From Colwellia sp. (GTDB taxonomy: Bacteria > Pseudomonadota > Gammaproteobacteria > Enterobacterales > Alteromonadaceae), in assembly GCA_026196955.1 (NCBI GenBank), contig JAPHTO010000015.1:1-64000 (forward strand): a stretch of 64,000 nucleotides of DNA. Direction: 5' to 3'. Made by a program: the position numbers and the translations under genes. The notes beneath the pieces were generated by a model, which did not search any database, was not told the origin of the DNA, and saw nothing but the letters and a program-made list of their open reading frames with translations. Positions 1-8,868 of this stretch are shown one piece after another (position 1 is the first letter of the stretch; every line of letters starts with the position of its first letter).

Positions 1-1045
1 AACGTTGCCAAGCTAGGCGATCCGCTTTTTTTAATTTTCCTAGCCCTTGCTCAAAATGGTCAACTTTATGTTTAGGCAGTAATAAGCGGTGAGGGCCATC
101 AGGATCGGTTGACCAACGATTAAACCCAGGATTCAATCGTTGCAACTCGGTTAAGGATAAATCAGCTAAACTTGCTGCTTTAGCTAAATCCAGTTGTGAT
201 TGAATATTAACTTGGCTGATCACTTCTTCATTAGCAATTTTATATAATGACAAATTAAAGTGTTCTGGGCGCTTTATTATATCGGCAAGTGCTAATAATT
301 TAGGCACATAAGCACGGGTTTCTTTCGGTAAATCTAACGCCCAAAAGTCGGTGTTTTTACCGTTACTTTTATTTTTTCTTACGGCTCGTTGTACTCGACC
401 TTCCCCCGAATTATAGGCGGCTAAAGCCAATAGCCAGTCGCCATCGAAGAATTTATGCAAATACTTCATATATTTGATGGCACCTTCAGTTGAGGCAACC
501 ACATCGCGTCGACCGTCATACCACCAATTCTGCTTCATGCCAAAGCGCTTACCTGTGTCAGGTACGAATTGCCACATACCTGATGCTCTACCATGAGAGT
601 AGGCAAAGGGGTCAAAGGCACTTTCAACAACAGGCAGTAGTGCAAGTTCAACCGGCACATTGTTTTTTTCTAATTCTTCAACAATGTAATATAAAAAGGG
701 CTCTGCGCGTTTAGCGACTCTATCAAGATAACTCGGATGCTTAACATACCAATTGCGCTGCATAACAACACGGTTATTTTCAGGTACGTCGAAGCTTAAC
801 TGTCCTCGAATACGTTGCCATACGTCGTTACTGTCTTGAAGTGCATTATCCTTTAAGGAAAAGTCGACGTCATCAACAGGGTGAGTAACATCAATATTCT
901 CATCAGCGAGTAAAGCTTGGTTGATGTCAAGGGTACTGGCGATATTTTGAGGGGCTAAGTTTTTATTACTTTCGTTAGTTGATGATAAGTGCGTACTTTG
1001 GCAGCCACTAAATAATATAAGAGCAGGAAAAAAAAAGTATTTCAT
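1..1045 (-). CDS. mltD: Membrane-bound lytic murein transglycosylase D, C-terminus cut by window edge
   Basis: This is a peptidoglycan-cleaving lytic transglycosylase of the outer membrane. Reading the minus strand from the ATG at 1045 gives a lipoprotein signal ending in the lipobox LFSGC. The SLT catalytic region follows, with the ESAFDP motif carrying the catalytic Glu, then ASGMWQFVP and LALAAYNSGEGRV. After it come a Tyr-rich stretch (ETRAYVPKLLALADI) and the start of the region that normally leads to LysM repeats. The frame is open to base 1, so about 348 codons are present and the LysM repeats would lie outside the window. The neighbour gloB is divided from it by about 100 bp, as in the enteric mltD-gloB arrangement. 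Family assignment is firm. Confidence 0.93.
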   Translation of the reverse strand, partial: MKYFFFPALILFSGCQSTHLSSTNESNKNLAPQNIASTLDINQALLADENIDVTHPVDDVDFSLKDNALQDSNDVWQRIRGQLSFDVPENNRVVMQRNWYVKHPSYLDRVAKRAEPFLYYIVEELEKNNVPVELALLPVVESAFDPFAYSHGRASGMWQFVPDTGKRFGMKQNWWYDGRRDVVASTEGAIKYMKYLHKFFDGDWLLALAAYNSGEGRVQRAVRKNKSNGKNTDFWALDLPKETRAYVPKLLALADIIKRPEHFNLSLYKIANEEVISQVNIQSQLDLAKAASLADLSLTELQRLNPGFNRWSTDPDGPHRLLLPKHKVDHFEQGLGKLKKADRLAWQR

Positions 1046-1148
1046 GAAAAACCAATGATAATTAAAAACACAATGTCGACAACAAGGTAATTAAACATAT
1101 TTAATCGTTATTATTTGTTGTCGAAAAAACGGCTTTAAGACTACCACG

Positions 1149-1967
1149 TTAAAATTGGTCTTTCCAGCGTCTAATCACTGTGAAGGTATCTTGCTCACTT
1201 TCAGAGATAGTTGCATCAAACTGTTTTGCGCTAGCATTGAGTGACGTCTCGTGACATCGTAAGAAGGGATTAACCTGTTTTTCTACCCCAATAGAACTTG
1301 GGATGGTGCTTAGCTCATTAGCGCGTAATTCGTTCACCTTATGACTGTAATTAATTAACGCTTGATTATTGGGATCAACCGTTAAAGCAAATGTTAGGTT
1401 TGCTTGCGTGTACTCATGAGCACAATACACTTGGGTGTTTTCAGGTAAGTTAGCGAGCTTGGTTAGTGAGCTAAGCATTTGTTCAGCGCTGCCTTCAAAT
1501 AAGCGCCCGCAGCCTCCAGAGAACAGAGTATCGCCACAAAATAGCACAGGGATATTATTGTCATTAGCGAAGTAAGCAATATGGCCAGCAGTGTGACCGG
1601 GTAAATCGATTACTCGAAAATTAGCATTTAACTCGGTTAACTTTACCTTATCATTTTCAGTGAGCTTAACATCACAATAGGGAATATTTTCATGTGCGGG
1701 ACCATAAACGGTAATTGTTTGTTGCTTTTGTTGGCAATAGGCAATTAACTCTTTTATACCGCCGGTATGATCTGCATGATGATGAGTTATTAATATAGCG
1801 CTAAGGTTAAGCTGATTTTTCTCTAAGAATTCGATACACACCTTAGCGTCACCGGGGTCAATGAGTGCAGCCGTGCTTGAGTTGGTGATTGCCCAAATGT
1901 AATTATCAGAAAAAGCTTGTATAGCTTTAATATTAACCGCCGAGCTACTTGTTTTTATTGCACTCAT
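1149..1967 (-). CDS. gloB: Hydroxyacylglutathione hydrolase (glyoxalase II)
   Basis: GloB hydrolyses S-D-lactoylglutathione to D-lactate and glutathione, the second step of methylglyoxal detoxification in the cytoplasm. The protein is 272 residues, close to the usual 250-270. It has the metallo-beta-lactamase metal motif THHHADHTGG near residue 62, the LPGHTAGHIAY segment, FCGDTLFSGGCGRLFEG, and the C-terminal substrate-binding end with the CAHEYT His. It starts at the ATG at 1967 and lies divergently from the methyltransferase gene, about 67 bp away. The order mltD-gloB-yafS matches enterobacteria. The D-lactate it makes could feed lactate oxidation, but the lut genes nearby are usually L-lactate enzymes. 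Confidence 0.95.
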   Translation of the reverse strand: MSAIKTSSSAVNIKAIQAFSDNYIWAITNSSTAALIDPGDAKVCIEFLEKNQLNLSAILITHHHADHTGGIKELIAYCQQKQQTITVYGPAHENIPYCDVKLTENDKVKLTELNANFRVIDLPGHTAGHIAYFANDNNIPVLFCGDTLFSGGCGRLFEGSAEQMLSSLTKLANLPENTQVYCAHEYTQANLTFALTVDPNNQALINYSHKVNELRANELSTIPSSIGVEKQVNPFLRCHETSLNASAKQFDATISESEQDTFTVIRRWKDQF

Positions 1968-2034
1968 CTGGAATTTCCAACTTGCTTAGGTATATACTTG
2001 ATTATACTTATTTTACTTTGTAATAACATTGTTT

Positions 2035-2832
2035 ATGAAACCTGCTTTAGCATTTCGACAACCGCATTATCCACAGTCATGGCAAGAGTTACCTAATGGC
2101 AGCACTGTTTTGTCAGCGATTGAAGAGTCATTAAAGCCTTGGTGGCAAAAATTTTTTGGTTATCATTTACTCAAAGTAGGGGCGTTAAGCCATGGCGTAG
2201 ATACTAATGATAGTCTGATCAAGCATCAAGTGACTTGCTGTCTTAGTACAAGCTGTGCGAAGCAAAATATCAGTAACAGCCCAAGTACATGCATTGTTGG
2301 AGAGTTAGATGATTTACCCTTGTTAGAGCACAGTGTAGATGTTTGCTTGCTCAGCCATGCACTTGAGTTTTCACTCGATCCTCACCATGTTATTCGCGAG
2401 GCTAATCGGGTGTTAATTCCTAATGGCTACTTAATTGTTACTGGCTTCAACCCCATTTCTTTGGCTGGGCTGAATCGCGCAATACCCTATCGTAGAAAGA
2501 AAACGCCATGGAATGAACACTTTTTTTCTCCCATGCGAGTTAAAGATTGGTTGCACTTAATGGGGTATGAAATTCTCAGTGACGAGCGTTGTTTGCACAG
2601 CTCATTAGTAGGAAAAATGAGCGAACACGGTATTGCAAATTATTGGCGAAAATTTGCGAGTAATTATTTTACTAGTTTGGGCTCTGTATATATTATTATT
2701 GCCAAAAAAAGAGTGTTACCGTTAACGCCGATTAAACCTAAATGGCAGATCAGGGCTAAGTTTAATCCCGTAAAAGTGCCAAGTATGAATGTGAGTTCGA
2801 ACAATGAAAGGCACAAAAAAATCGTACCATAA
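2035..2832 (+). CDS. yafS: YafS-like SAM-dependent methyltransferase
   Basis: This is a putative class I methyltransferase of unknown substrate. A shortened N-terminal Rossmann region is followed by the motif II/post-II segment LPLLEHSVDVCLLSHALEF and motif III LIPNGYLIVTGFNP, then a basic C-terminal tail. The glycine-rich motif I is weak, so SAM binding rests on the later motifs. I chose the ATG at 2035; a TTG two codons upstream is the alternative. The gene is divergent from gloB, as yafS is in enteric bacteria. The rnhA-dnaQ pair that usually follows there is absent, and a Nif3 gene follows instead. The gene symbol rests on synteny and general similarity. Confidence 0.72.
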   Translation: MKPALAFRQPHYPQSWQELPNGSTVLSAIEESLKPWWQKFFGYHLLKVGALSHGVDTNDSLIKHQVTCCLSTSCAKQNISNSPSTCIVGELDDLPLLEHSVDVCLLSHALEFSLDPHHVIREANRVLIPNGYLIVTGFNPISLAGLNRAIPYRRKKTPWNEHFFSPMRVKDWLHLMGYEILSDERCLHSSLVGKMSEHGIANYWRKFASNYFTSLGSVYIIIAKKRVLPLTPIKPKWQIRAKFNPVKVPSMNVSSNNERHKKIVP

Positions 2833-2885
2833 GGGTTAATCGTTTAGGCGATATTGTTTAAAAGTTTAGAGGTAGATAAGAAATA

Positions 2886-3644
2886 ATGAATAGAAATGAA
2901 CTCGAATGCTATTTGGATGAGTTGCTTAAACCAGCTCAAATAAAGGATTACGCCCCTAATGGTTTACAAATTCAAGGGCGGGAGAAAATTAATAAAATAG
3001 TGACTGGTGTTACCGCTTCACAGGCGTTAATTGACCGGGCAATTGATGAAAAAGCTGATGCGATCATTGTTCATCACGGTTATTTTTGGAAAAATGAGTC
3101 TTATGTTATTAGAGGTATGAAACATAAGCGTATCAAGGCGTTACTTGATAATAATATTAATTTATTTGCTTACCACTTACCGTTAGACATTCATCCTGCT
3201 TTAGGGAATAACGCGCAACTAGCAAAGCGACTCAATATTGATGTGACAGGGCCATTGGAATTAGGAAATCCGATAAGCGTTGCCATACAAGGAAGTTTAT
3301 CTGAACACAAAACCGGTACAGAATTGGCGCATAGGATAACTAACCAACTTAATCGAGAATGTTTACATATTGCACCACCTTCTAATAAAGTCATTAAAAC
3401 CCTTGCTTGGTGTACCGGCGGCGGGCAAGACTATATTGAATTGGCTGCAGAGCAGGGGATTGATGCCTTTATCTCTGGAGAGGTATCGGAAAAAACAACC
3501 CATATTGCTCATGAAATGGATATTCATTTTTTTGCAGCAGGTCATCATGCAACCGAGCGTTATGGTGTTAAAGCACTTGGGGAATATATCGCTAACGAAC
3601 AAGGCCTAGACGTAGTGTTTGTTGATATTGACAATCCAGTGTAA
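2886..3644 (+). CDS. Nif3-like dinuclear metal center protein (YbgI type)
   Basis: A 252-residue Nif3/YbgI family protein, the length of the single-domain bacterial members. Metal ligands are visible in IIVHHGYFWKNE (residues 58-69) and AYHLPLDIHP (about 95-104), and at the C-terminus in FISGEVSEKTTH and AAGHHATERYG, where the final HxxxxE ligand set sits. Family members form toroidal hexamers with two metals per subunit. Their physiological reaction is unsettled, and the name GTP cyclohydrolase 1 type 2 is a database label. The gene sits 53 bp behind the methyltransferase on the same strand and may be cotranscribed. Confidence 0.9.
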   Translation: MNRNELECYLDELLKPAQIKDYAPNGLQIQGREKINKIVTGVTASQALIDRAIDEKADAIIVHHGYFWKNESYVIRGMKHKRIKALLDNNINLFAYHLPLDIHPALGNNAQLAKRLNIDVTGPLELGNPISVAIQGSLSEHKTGTELAHRITNQLNRECLHIAPPSNKVIKTLAWCTGGGQDYIELAAEQGIDAFISGEVSEKTTHIAHEMDIHFFAAGHHATERYGVKALGEYIANEQGLDVVFVDIDNPV

Positions 3645-3669
3645 GTTACCTGAACTTCTAAGTTATTTT

Positions 3670-4434
3670 TTAACTCAATAGTCCTTTAAACCATTGAACT
3701 AAACGGCCTACACTTTCATACCAAGCCGTTGTGGTTTGAAGAAACTTTTCACTGTTTGGAAAATAGTAAGGCCAACTCTTTGGCGTGTGTTGGTTTTTAA
3801 CCCAGTACCCTGTTGGCGCTGCAATAGGGTAAATCCCTTGCTTTTGAAAATACGTCATTGCTCTTGGCATATGATCAGCATTAGTAATCAACACAACGTT
3901 TGCTCCTTGCACTCTTGGGCTGATGAGTTCAGCCTCTTCTTCAGTATCTTTTGGAAAATTTTCACTGATAATTTTTTGCTCAGGGATCCCTAATAACACA
4001 AGCGAATCCTTCATTTTTTCAGCATTTGATACCAGATCATCACCAGCAAAGCCTGAAGTGATAATTCTTGCTTCTGGATGAATTTGATAAATACGTAATG
4101 CTTCAACGAGTCGTTGTAAAGAGCCTGTTTTTAATTGGCTGGTAACGGGTAATGCTTCGTTGCTGAAATGACCATGGCCTAAGACAATAATATAATCGAC
4201 AGGGCGATCAGCCCGAGTAAACGCCTGGTAATTATCTTCAATACTGCCCATAAACGTATCGGAAACAATAGGCATTGAAGAGACAAACAACAAAAGCAGC
4301 GCGGAAATTAAACATTTAAAGCTTGTGCTAGGTCGTTTTTTGAAACAAATAGCTGCAATGAATAATAAGATCAGCACAAGGTTAATAGGCATGATAAACA
4401 CTGATATTACTTTTTTAAGTAAGAATAAATCCAT
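3670..4434 (-). CDS. elyC: ElyC/YdcF-like DUF218 envelope protein
   Basis: This 254-residue membrane protein has two N-terminal transmembrane helices (about residues 8-30 and 37-55) followed by a DUF218 domain. In that domain YIIVLGHGH, the ITSGFAG segment, SENFPKDTEEEAELI and ITNADHMPRAMTYF are characteristic. E. coli ElyC, of the same length and layout, is needed for peptidoglycan assembly at low temperature through the undecaprenyl-phosphate lipid carrier. Convergent with the Nif3 gene, with a gap of only 25 bp. The choice of elyC over other DUF218 paralogues rests on the two-helix N-terminus. Confidence 0.75.
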   Translation of the reverse strand: MDLFLLKKVISVFIMPINLVLILLFIAAICFKKRPSTSFKCLISALLLLFVSSMPIVSDTFMGSIEDNYQAFTRADRPVDYIIVLGHGHFSNEALPVTSQLKTGSLQRLVEALRIYQIHPEARIITSGFAGDDLVSNAEKMKDSLVLLGIPEQKIISENFPKDTEEEAELISPRVQGANVVLITNADHMPRAMTYFQKQGIYPIAAPTGYWVKNQHTPKSWPYYFPNSEKFLQTTTAWYESVGRLVQWFKGLLS

Positions 4435-4525
4435 GGTAATTAGGTATTACTTGCGTTTCGAATGAATGTGCTTTTTAAATAGATTGAGTCACTATAACAA
4501 GAATTTAACGAGCCGTAATTAAAAA

Positions 4526-4555
4526 AGCACCTAACAAAAACAATTGCTTGGTGCT
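4526..4555 (-). terminator. Rho-independent terminator of the lutABC operon
   Basis: On the minus strand, downstream of the lutC stop, AGCACC (4555-4550) pairs with GGTGCT (4531-4526). A run of T follows directly (4525-4521 read as T). The loop is A/T-rich. Position, orientation and T-tract fit termination of lutABC. Confidence 0.6.
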
Positions 4556-4583
4556 ATTTAGTTCATGCTATGTAAAAGCTATT

Positions 4584-5252
4584 TTAACTGTTAAGTAATA
4601 ATACAAATAGCTTTTCAGGCCCGTGGGCTCCATATGCTAGGGTTTGTTGTATATCAGCCGTTTTTGACGGCCCTGAAATTAATAAGACATTGGTAGGAAG
4701 CTTATTTTGCCATTGCTGCGCCTTAACTAAGCTTGCAAAATCACTGTAGAGATCGTTGGCATCAACAATCACAATATGCACTGGGGGGATCAAAGACATA
4801 GTTCTAGGCTCATTTTTACTCGGCCACAATACAATACAGCCGGTAGCGGCAATCGATGCGTGTGATGAAGTAATACTGGCAGGGGTATTATTGAATAAAT
4901 GCTCTTTTTTATCTTCTAAAGTAAAATCAAATGCTTGAAGCTTTACTGTCGGATTTAGCTGTTCAATTTCTTGGCTATAGGTAGAGTCTTTCCCGTATAG
5001 TAAGTTTTCTATTTTTAAGGTATTTAAAATATCTGCAACTTGCTCTGCTAACGCTGCCTGAGTTGTTTTAATCACTTGTGCATGGTTATTGGTTAAATGA
5101 GTAATAAATTGACTAATTTGTTGCTCACGTTCAATTTCAGGATAATGATAAGGTGTTTCAATCGGCAATTTAGTATAATCAGCACCAGCGACCTGTTGTT
5201 TAAGCTTGGCTAAAATATTAGCTCTAGCGATGTTGTGTTGTAATTTAGTCAT
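4584..5252 (-). CDS. lutC: L-lactate utilization protein LutC (LUD domain)
   Basis: This is the third subunit of the LutABC L-lactate oxidising complex. It is about 222 residues if started at the ATG at 5252, one base after the lutB stop. That start has AGGGG upstream, inside the end of lutB. A longer reading from 5294 would overlap lutB and I reject it. The LUD-domain C-terminus is clear: IAATGCIVLWPSKNEPRTMSLIPPVHIVIV, then VLLISGPSKTADIQQTLAYGAHGPEKLFVLLL. The protein has no iron-sulfur cysteines, as expected for LutC. It is the last gene of the operon, followed by a terminator hairpin. Confidence 0.93.
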   Translation of the reverse strand: MTKLQHNIARANILAKLKQQVAGADYTKLPIETPYHYPEIEREQQISQFITHLTNNHAQVIKTTQAALAEQVADILNTLKIENLLYGKDSTYSQEIEQLNPTVKLQAFDFTLEDKKEHLFNNTPASITSSHASIAATGCIVLWPSKNEPRTMSLIPPVHIVIVDANDLYSDFASLVKAQQWQNKLPTNVLLISGPSKTADIQQTLAYGAHGPEKLFVLLLNS

Positions 5253-5253
5253 A

Positions 5254-6720
5254 TTATTTAGCCCCTGAAGATTGATGTTTTTTAACGCGTTCATGTAAGG
5301 TTTTGGCCGCCGGTTTAGGTGCTGTACGCACAGAAGTCCAAACGCCTAATTTACTTGGCATTAATTTGCGCAAACGAGTTAACCACCACATAGAGAAATT
5401 ATAAATTGATGAGTGCCTGTGTACGCCAGCCCATGCTTTCCAAACCATGGCTTCAATGTTGCTTCGGCCAACTCCTTCGCCTTTCATCACTTGACTATTG
5501 CCGTCTTGCTTCTTAACACTTTCTTGTCTTAACCTTAACAGCAGCTTAGGAATAGGAATTTTTACTGGACAAACCTCACCACAAGCACCACACAGAGATG
5601 ATGCAGTCGGTAAATCTTTAGTCGGCTCTAATCCCAACATATGAGGAGAAACAATTTGTCCTATCGGACCCGGATAAACAGTGCCATAAGCATGGCCACC
5701 AATACGGGTATAAACAGGACAATGGTTCATGCAAGCGCCACAGCGAATACATTGTAGGGTTTGTCTTAATTCTTCATCAGCAAAGGCTTGGCTGCGGCCA
5801 TTGTCTAATAAAACGAGATGTACTTCTTGGGCGCCATCTTTTTCACCTATTTGACGAGGGTGTGAAATCATATTGAAGTAGGTAGACATGATTTGTCCGG
5901 TGGCACTACGGGTTAATAAACTGAGTAGTGGCGGAACATCGTCCAGCATTTCAACGACTTTTTCTATACCTGTGATAGCGATATGCAATGGTGGAACCGT
6001 GGTGCACATTTGACCATTGCCTTCATTTTCAACTAAACATAAGGTACCGGTTTCAGCAACGGCAAAGTTAACACCAGTAACTCCCACATCAGCTTGGCAA
6101 AACTTATCTCTTAAAATATTTCTACCGACATTAATCAGCTCATCAACATCTGTGGTATAAGAAAAATCTGATATGTTTTGTTTAAATAAATCAGCGACTT
6201 GTTTTTTATTTTGATGAATAGCAGGCATGATGATATGAGAAGGGTGTTCTTTGGCTAGTTGAACAATATACTCGCCCATATCAGACTCTAAGCACTCTAT
6301 GTTTCGTTGCTCAAGAAAATCGTTGAGTGCAGTTTCCTCTGAAACCATTGACTTACCTTTAACGACTTGTGAGCCACTCTTTTCCTCTATAAGGGTAGCG
6401 ATAATGTCGTTAGCTTGGCTAGTGGACTCAGCCCAATGAACTTTAATGCCGTTGCTAGTTAAGTTTTCTTCAAGTTGCTCAAGCAAGTAAGGGAGCTTTG
6501 CTAAACAACGTTGCTTTATCAACTTGCATTGCTCACGCAAGGTTTCTAATTCATCTTGCTGAGGGAAGGCTGCACTTCGTTTGTCACGTAAATAATGCAT
6601 GGCGCCATGAAAATTTTCCCGTAATTCAGCATTGTTAAGATCCCGAGCAACATTATTTCTAAAGTTTCGCGCGGACGCCGCATATTTACTTTCGTTAGGG
6701 GTAACTTGATGGGCTGACAT
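5254..6720 (-). CDS. lutB: L-lactate utilization iron-sulfur protein LutB
   Basis: The 488-residue electron-transfer subunit of the LutABC lactate oxidase, which feeds electrons from lactate to the respiratory chain. An N-terminal LUD domain carries KGKSMVSEETALNDFLE and VGVTGVNFAVAETGTLCLVENEGN. It is followed by two ferredoxin-type [4Fe-4S] motifs, CIRCGACMNHCPVY and CGACGEVCPVKIP, and a C-terminal tail. Its ATG shares one base with the lutA stop (TAATG), which indicates translational coupling. Confidence 0.95.
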   Translation of the reverse strand: MSAHQVTPNESKYAASARNFRNNVARDLNNAELRENFHGAMHYLRDKRSAAFPQQDELETLREQCKLIKQRCLAKLPYLLEQLEENLTSNGIKVHWAESTSQANDIIATLIEEKSGSQVVKGKSMVSEETALNDFLEQRNIECLESDMGEYIVQLAKEHPSHIIMPAIHQNKKQVADLFKQNISDFSYTTDVDELINVGRNILRDKFCQADVGVTGVNFAVAETGTLCLVENEGNGQMCTTVPPLHIAITGIEKVVEMLDDVPPLLSLLTRSATGQIMSTYFNMISHPRQIGEKDGAQEVHLVLLDNGRSQAFADEELRQTLQCIRCGACMNHCPVYTRIGGHAYGTVYPGPIGQIVSPHMLGLEPTKDLPTASSLCGACGEVCPVKIPIPKLLLRLRQESVKKQDGNSQVMKGEGVGRSNIEAMVWKAWAGVHRHSSIYNFSMWWLTRLRKLMPSKLGVWTSVRTAPKPAAKTLHERVKKHQSSGAK

Positions 6721-7496
6721 TAGCTTGCTCCTTGTGCTTGGGTTCTTTTTAGTAGATAGCTAGCAATATGCTCACCACGCAGGGATTTTTTCTGGTATTC
6801 GAGCGCACCATTGATATTCATCATGCAGCCCCAGTCGGCACTGACATAGCGTACAACCCCTGCTTTATCTAAATTATTACTCTTGTCATTAACCATAGCG
6901 GCAGAAATATCACCGTGCTTTACGGAAAAAGTGCCACCAAAACCACAGCATTCACTCTCATTTTCATGGGTTATTAGCTCGACATTTTTTAATTGTTTAA
7001 TCAGTTTGCCGCCGGTGATATGAACGCCCATTTCACGACGAGCGGCACATGAAGTATGCAATGCTACTTTTTCTGACTGACCATTATCGGTTAATTGAAT
7101 ATTTAATACTTGTACAAGGAATTCGGTGAATTCAAAGATACGATCGCAAAAGGCTTGGATTTCGGGAACATCATCAAGTAGCTCTGGATAATGATGGCGC
7201 ATCATACCGCCACAAGAGCCCGAGATTATAACGATAGGTATATCTAACGGAAATTGTGCTACTTGCGCTAATGCTACAGCTTTCGCTTCCTCTTTATAAC
7301 CTGAATTATAAGCAGGTTGACCACAACAAGTTTGCCCTTGAGGGTAGTGGACTTTAATACCTTGCTTTTCTAAGAAGGTTATTGCGTCAATGCCAGAGTT
7401 AGGAAAAAAGCTATCGACAAGACAAGTACCATAAAGATAAACCTCGCTTGGCTTTTGTGGGTAATACCTTAAATGCTGAGTGTTAATAGTTGTCAT
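6720..7496 (-). CDS. lutA: L-lactate utilization protein LutA (CCG-domain iron-sulfur)
   Basis: The 258-residue LutA subunit resembles the cysteine-rich half of glycolate oxidase GlcF. Two CCG-type cysteine motifs are present: GQTCCGQPAYNSG with SGSCGGMMRHHYP, and HTSCAARREM with ESECCGFGGTFSVKHG. First gene of the operon, with a divergent LysR gene 163 bp upstream. The set lutABC substitutes for lldD in L-lactate oxidation; no lactate permease gene lies next to it in this window. Confidence 0.95.
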   Translation of the reverse strand: MTTINTQHLRYYPQKPSEVYLYGTCLVDSFFPNSGIDAITFLEKQGIKVHYPQGQTCCGQPAYNSGYKEEAKAVALAQVAQFPLDIPIVIISGSCGGMMRHHYPELLDDVPEIQAFCDRIFEFTEFLVQVLNIQLTDNGQSEKVALHTSCAARREMGVHITGGKLIKQLKNVELITHENESECCGFGGTFSVKHGDISAAMVNDKSNNLDKAGVVRYVSADWGCMMNINGALEYQKKSLRGEHIASYLLKRTQAQGAS

Positions 7497-7545
7497 AACC
7501 TGTCCTTTTACTGGCGTTTAGCAAGTTTTCTATCGATGTACTAAC

Positions 7546-7561
7546 ATAACGCTAATGTTAT
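7546..7561. promoter_or_regulatory. Candidate LysR-type operator between lutA and the LysR gene
   Basis: The 16-bp element ATAACGCTAATGTTAT is a perfect interrupted palindrome (ATAAC-N6-GTTAT). It has the T-N11-A geometry favoured by LysR-type regulators. It lies between the divergent lutA and lysR-family genes, where an operator for autoregulation and lut control is expected. No binding evidence exists; this is inference from symmetry and position. Confidence 0.4.
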
Positions 7562-7659
7562 TGTTAATATATATGTTGTTTATTAATTTATTGTTTCTAA
7601 AAACGTTGTAATGATGTGGTGTTTTGACATGCGTTATGCAATGAAAGAGTGAGGAAAAG

Positions 7660-8562
7660 ATGGTCGGTGTCAATGAGTTGTTCCTATTTGTGCTAGTAGT
7701 TGAAGCGCGCTCATTTAATAAGGCGGCAGAAATTGCAGGAATATCAACGCCAGCGCTGAGTAAGAAAATATCAAAATTAGAAAAAGATCTTTGTGTGCAG
7801 TTGTTATATCGAACCACTCGGCGTCTCAGCCTGACCGAAGCAGGGGAGACACTTTATCAGCATGCAAAAAATATTAATCAGCAAGTCAATGAAGCCGTAG
7901 GCGCAGTAAGTAATTTCAGTGAAAAAATTTCAGGTGAAATTAAACTCAGTGTTCCGACGATTTCAGGCGAGTTGCTACTTGCTGAAATAGTTGCTGAGTT
8001 TTGTCATCAACACCCTGAAATTAGCGTTGATATACGCCTTGAGAATGAATTTGCCGATCTGGTCAAGGAAGGTTTGGATTTAGCTATTCGAACAGGTGAC
8101 TTGGAAGATTCCACCTTAATTGCTAAGCCCTTAATTGTGTCACATTGGATAGTATGCTGCTCACCTAGCTATATTGAAAAATTTGGTAGGCCAGAGCATA
8201 TTGAAGATTTATTAACTCATAATTGCCTTGCTTATACAGGGCAGGCTAAAGGCAGTCATGACTGGCGTTTTGAAAAAGACTCAGTAGAAAAAAACATTCG
8301 TATCTCTGGTAATTTTGCCACTAATAATGCTCAAGCATTAAGAAAGGCTGCACTTGCTGGCTACGGTATTGCCTATGTGCCAAGGTGTAGTGTCTATGAG
8401 GACTTGCAAGTAGGAAAGTTAGTGTCAATCTTAGCTGATTACAAGCCAAGAGCTTTAGGAGTTTATGCTGTTTACTCTTATACCAGACATTTGCCGGCAA
8501 AAATTCGTTTGCTGATAGAACACATTAAGCAAGGTTATGAGGGGAAAGCAGAATATTTTTAA
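7660..8562 (+). CDS. LysR-family transcriptional regulator, probable lut regulator
   Basis: A 300-residue LysR-type regulator. The N-terminal winged helix-turn-helix is evident in FVLVVEARSFNKAAEIAGIS, PALSKKISKLEKDL and TRRLSLTEAGE. The effector-binding domain follows, with VPTISGELLLAEIVAEFCHQHPEI, LDLAIRTGDLEDSTLIAKPL and CSPSYIEKFGRP typical of the family. Divergent transcription from lutABC suggests it controls lactate oxidation. The effector is unknown; lactate is a guess from context. Confidence 0.88.
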   Translation: MVGVNELFLFVLVVEARSFNKAAEIAGISTPALSKKISKLEKDLCVQLLYRTTRRLSLTEAGETLYQHAKNINQQVNEAVGAVSNFSEKISGEIKLSVPTISGELLLAEIVAEFCHQHPEISVDIRLENEFADLVKEGLDLAIRTGDLEDSTLIAKPLIVSHWIVCCSPSYIEKFGRPEHIEDLLTHNCLAYTGQAKGSHDWRFEKDSVEKNIRISGNFATNNAQALRKAALAGYGIAYVPRCSVYEDLQVGKLVSILADYKPRALGVYAVYSYTRHLPAKIRLLIEHIKQGYEGKAEYF

Positions 8563-8595
8563 TCAATAAATTTAGAATAGACGTCTAAAAGTCTA

Positions 8596-8624
8596 TTGCA
8601 TTTATTCCTTATTTAGGGTTTAAT
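8596..8624 (+). promoter_or_regulatory. Candidate sigma-70 promoter of lysC leader
   Basis: TTGCAT at 8596-8601 and TTTAAT at 8619-8624 are separated by 17 bp. They would start transcription near 8631, about 40 bases ahead of the first riboswitch helix. Only three bases of the -10 hexamer are weakly conserved elsewhere, so this is a moderate-confidence call. Confidence 0.38.
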
Positions 8625-8671
8625 AGAGCAGTTGCTCAAATATATTTCTTTTTGTACGTATATTGGCAACA

Positions 8672-8868
8672 CCAGAAGAGGAGCGATAACTAGGTAGATA
8701 ACGTTTGGAGCCACATTCCAATAAGCGTTATTGAGGGAGATTATCGCCGAGAGCATTAACACTGTGGTCGTTAATGCTCGGTCACTAAGGCTGAATCCTT
8801 AGGGCTGTCACCGGTAGTGTTTATTAAATAAGAAAATAAATGCTATTAACAAGGTGGAGAGCTTCTGG
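8672..8868 (+). promoter_or_regulatory. Lysine riboswitch (L-box) aptamer
   Basis: The leader ahead of lysC carries the L-box signature. It has AGAGGAGCGATAACT near the 5' end, a long helix with arms GAGCATTAAC and GTTAATGCTC, the core element GGGCTGTCACCGG, and GGTGGAGAGC near the 3' end. Helix P1 is a perfect 7-bp pairing of CCAGAAG (8672-8678) with CTTCTGG (8862-8868). Lysine binding should stabilise P1 and reduce expression of the aspartokinase that feeds lysine synthesis. Position and gene match known gammaproteobacterial lysC riboswitches. Confidence 0.92.

Noticed and set aside
5253..5294. Extended N-terminus for lutC from 5294
   Set aside because: It would overlap lutB by 41 bases, and the added residues are not LutC-like. 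The ATG at 5252 has a good AGGGG and follows the lutB stop by one base.
7530..7817. 95-codon minus-strand frame across the lutA-lysR intergenic region
   Set aside because: It overlaps the start of the LysR gene antisense and spans the likely operator. No protein-like features.
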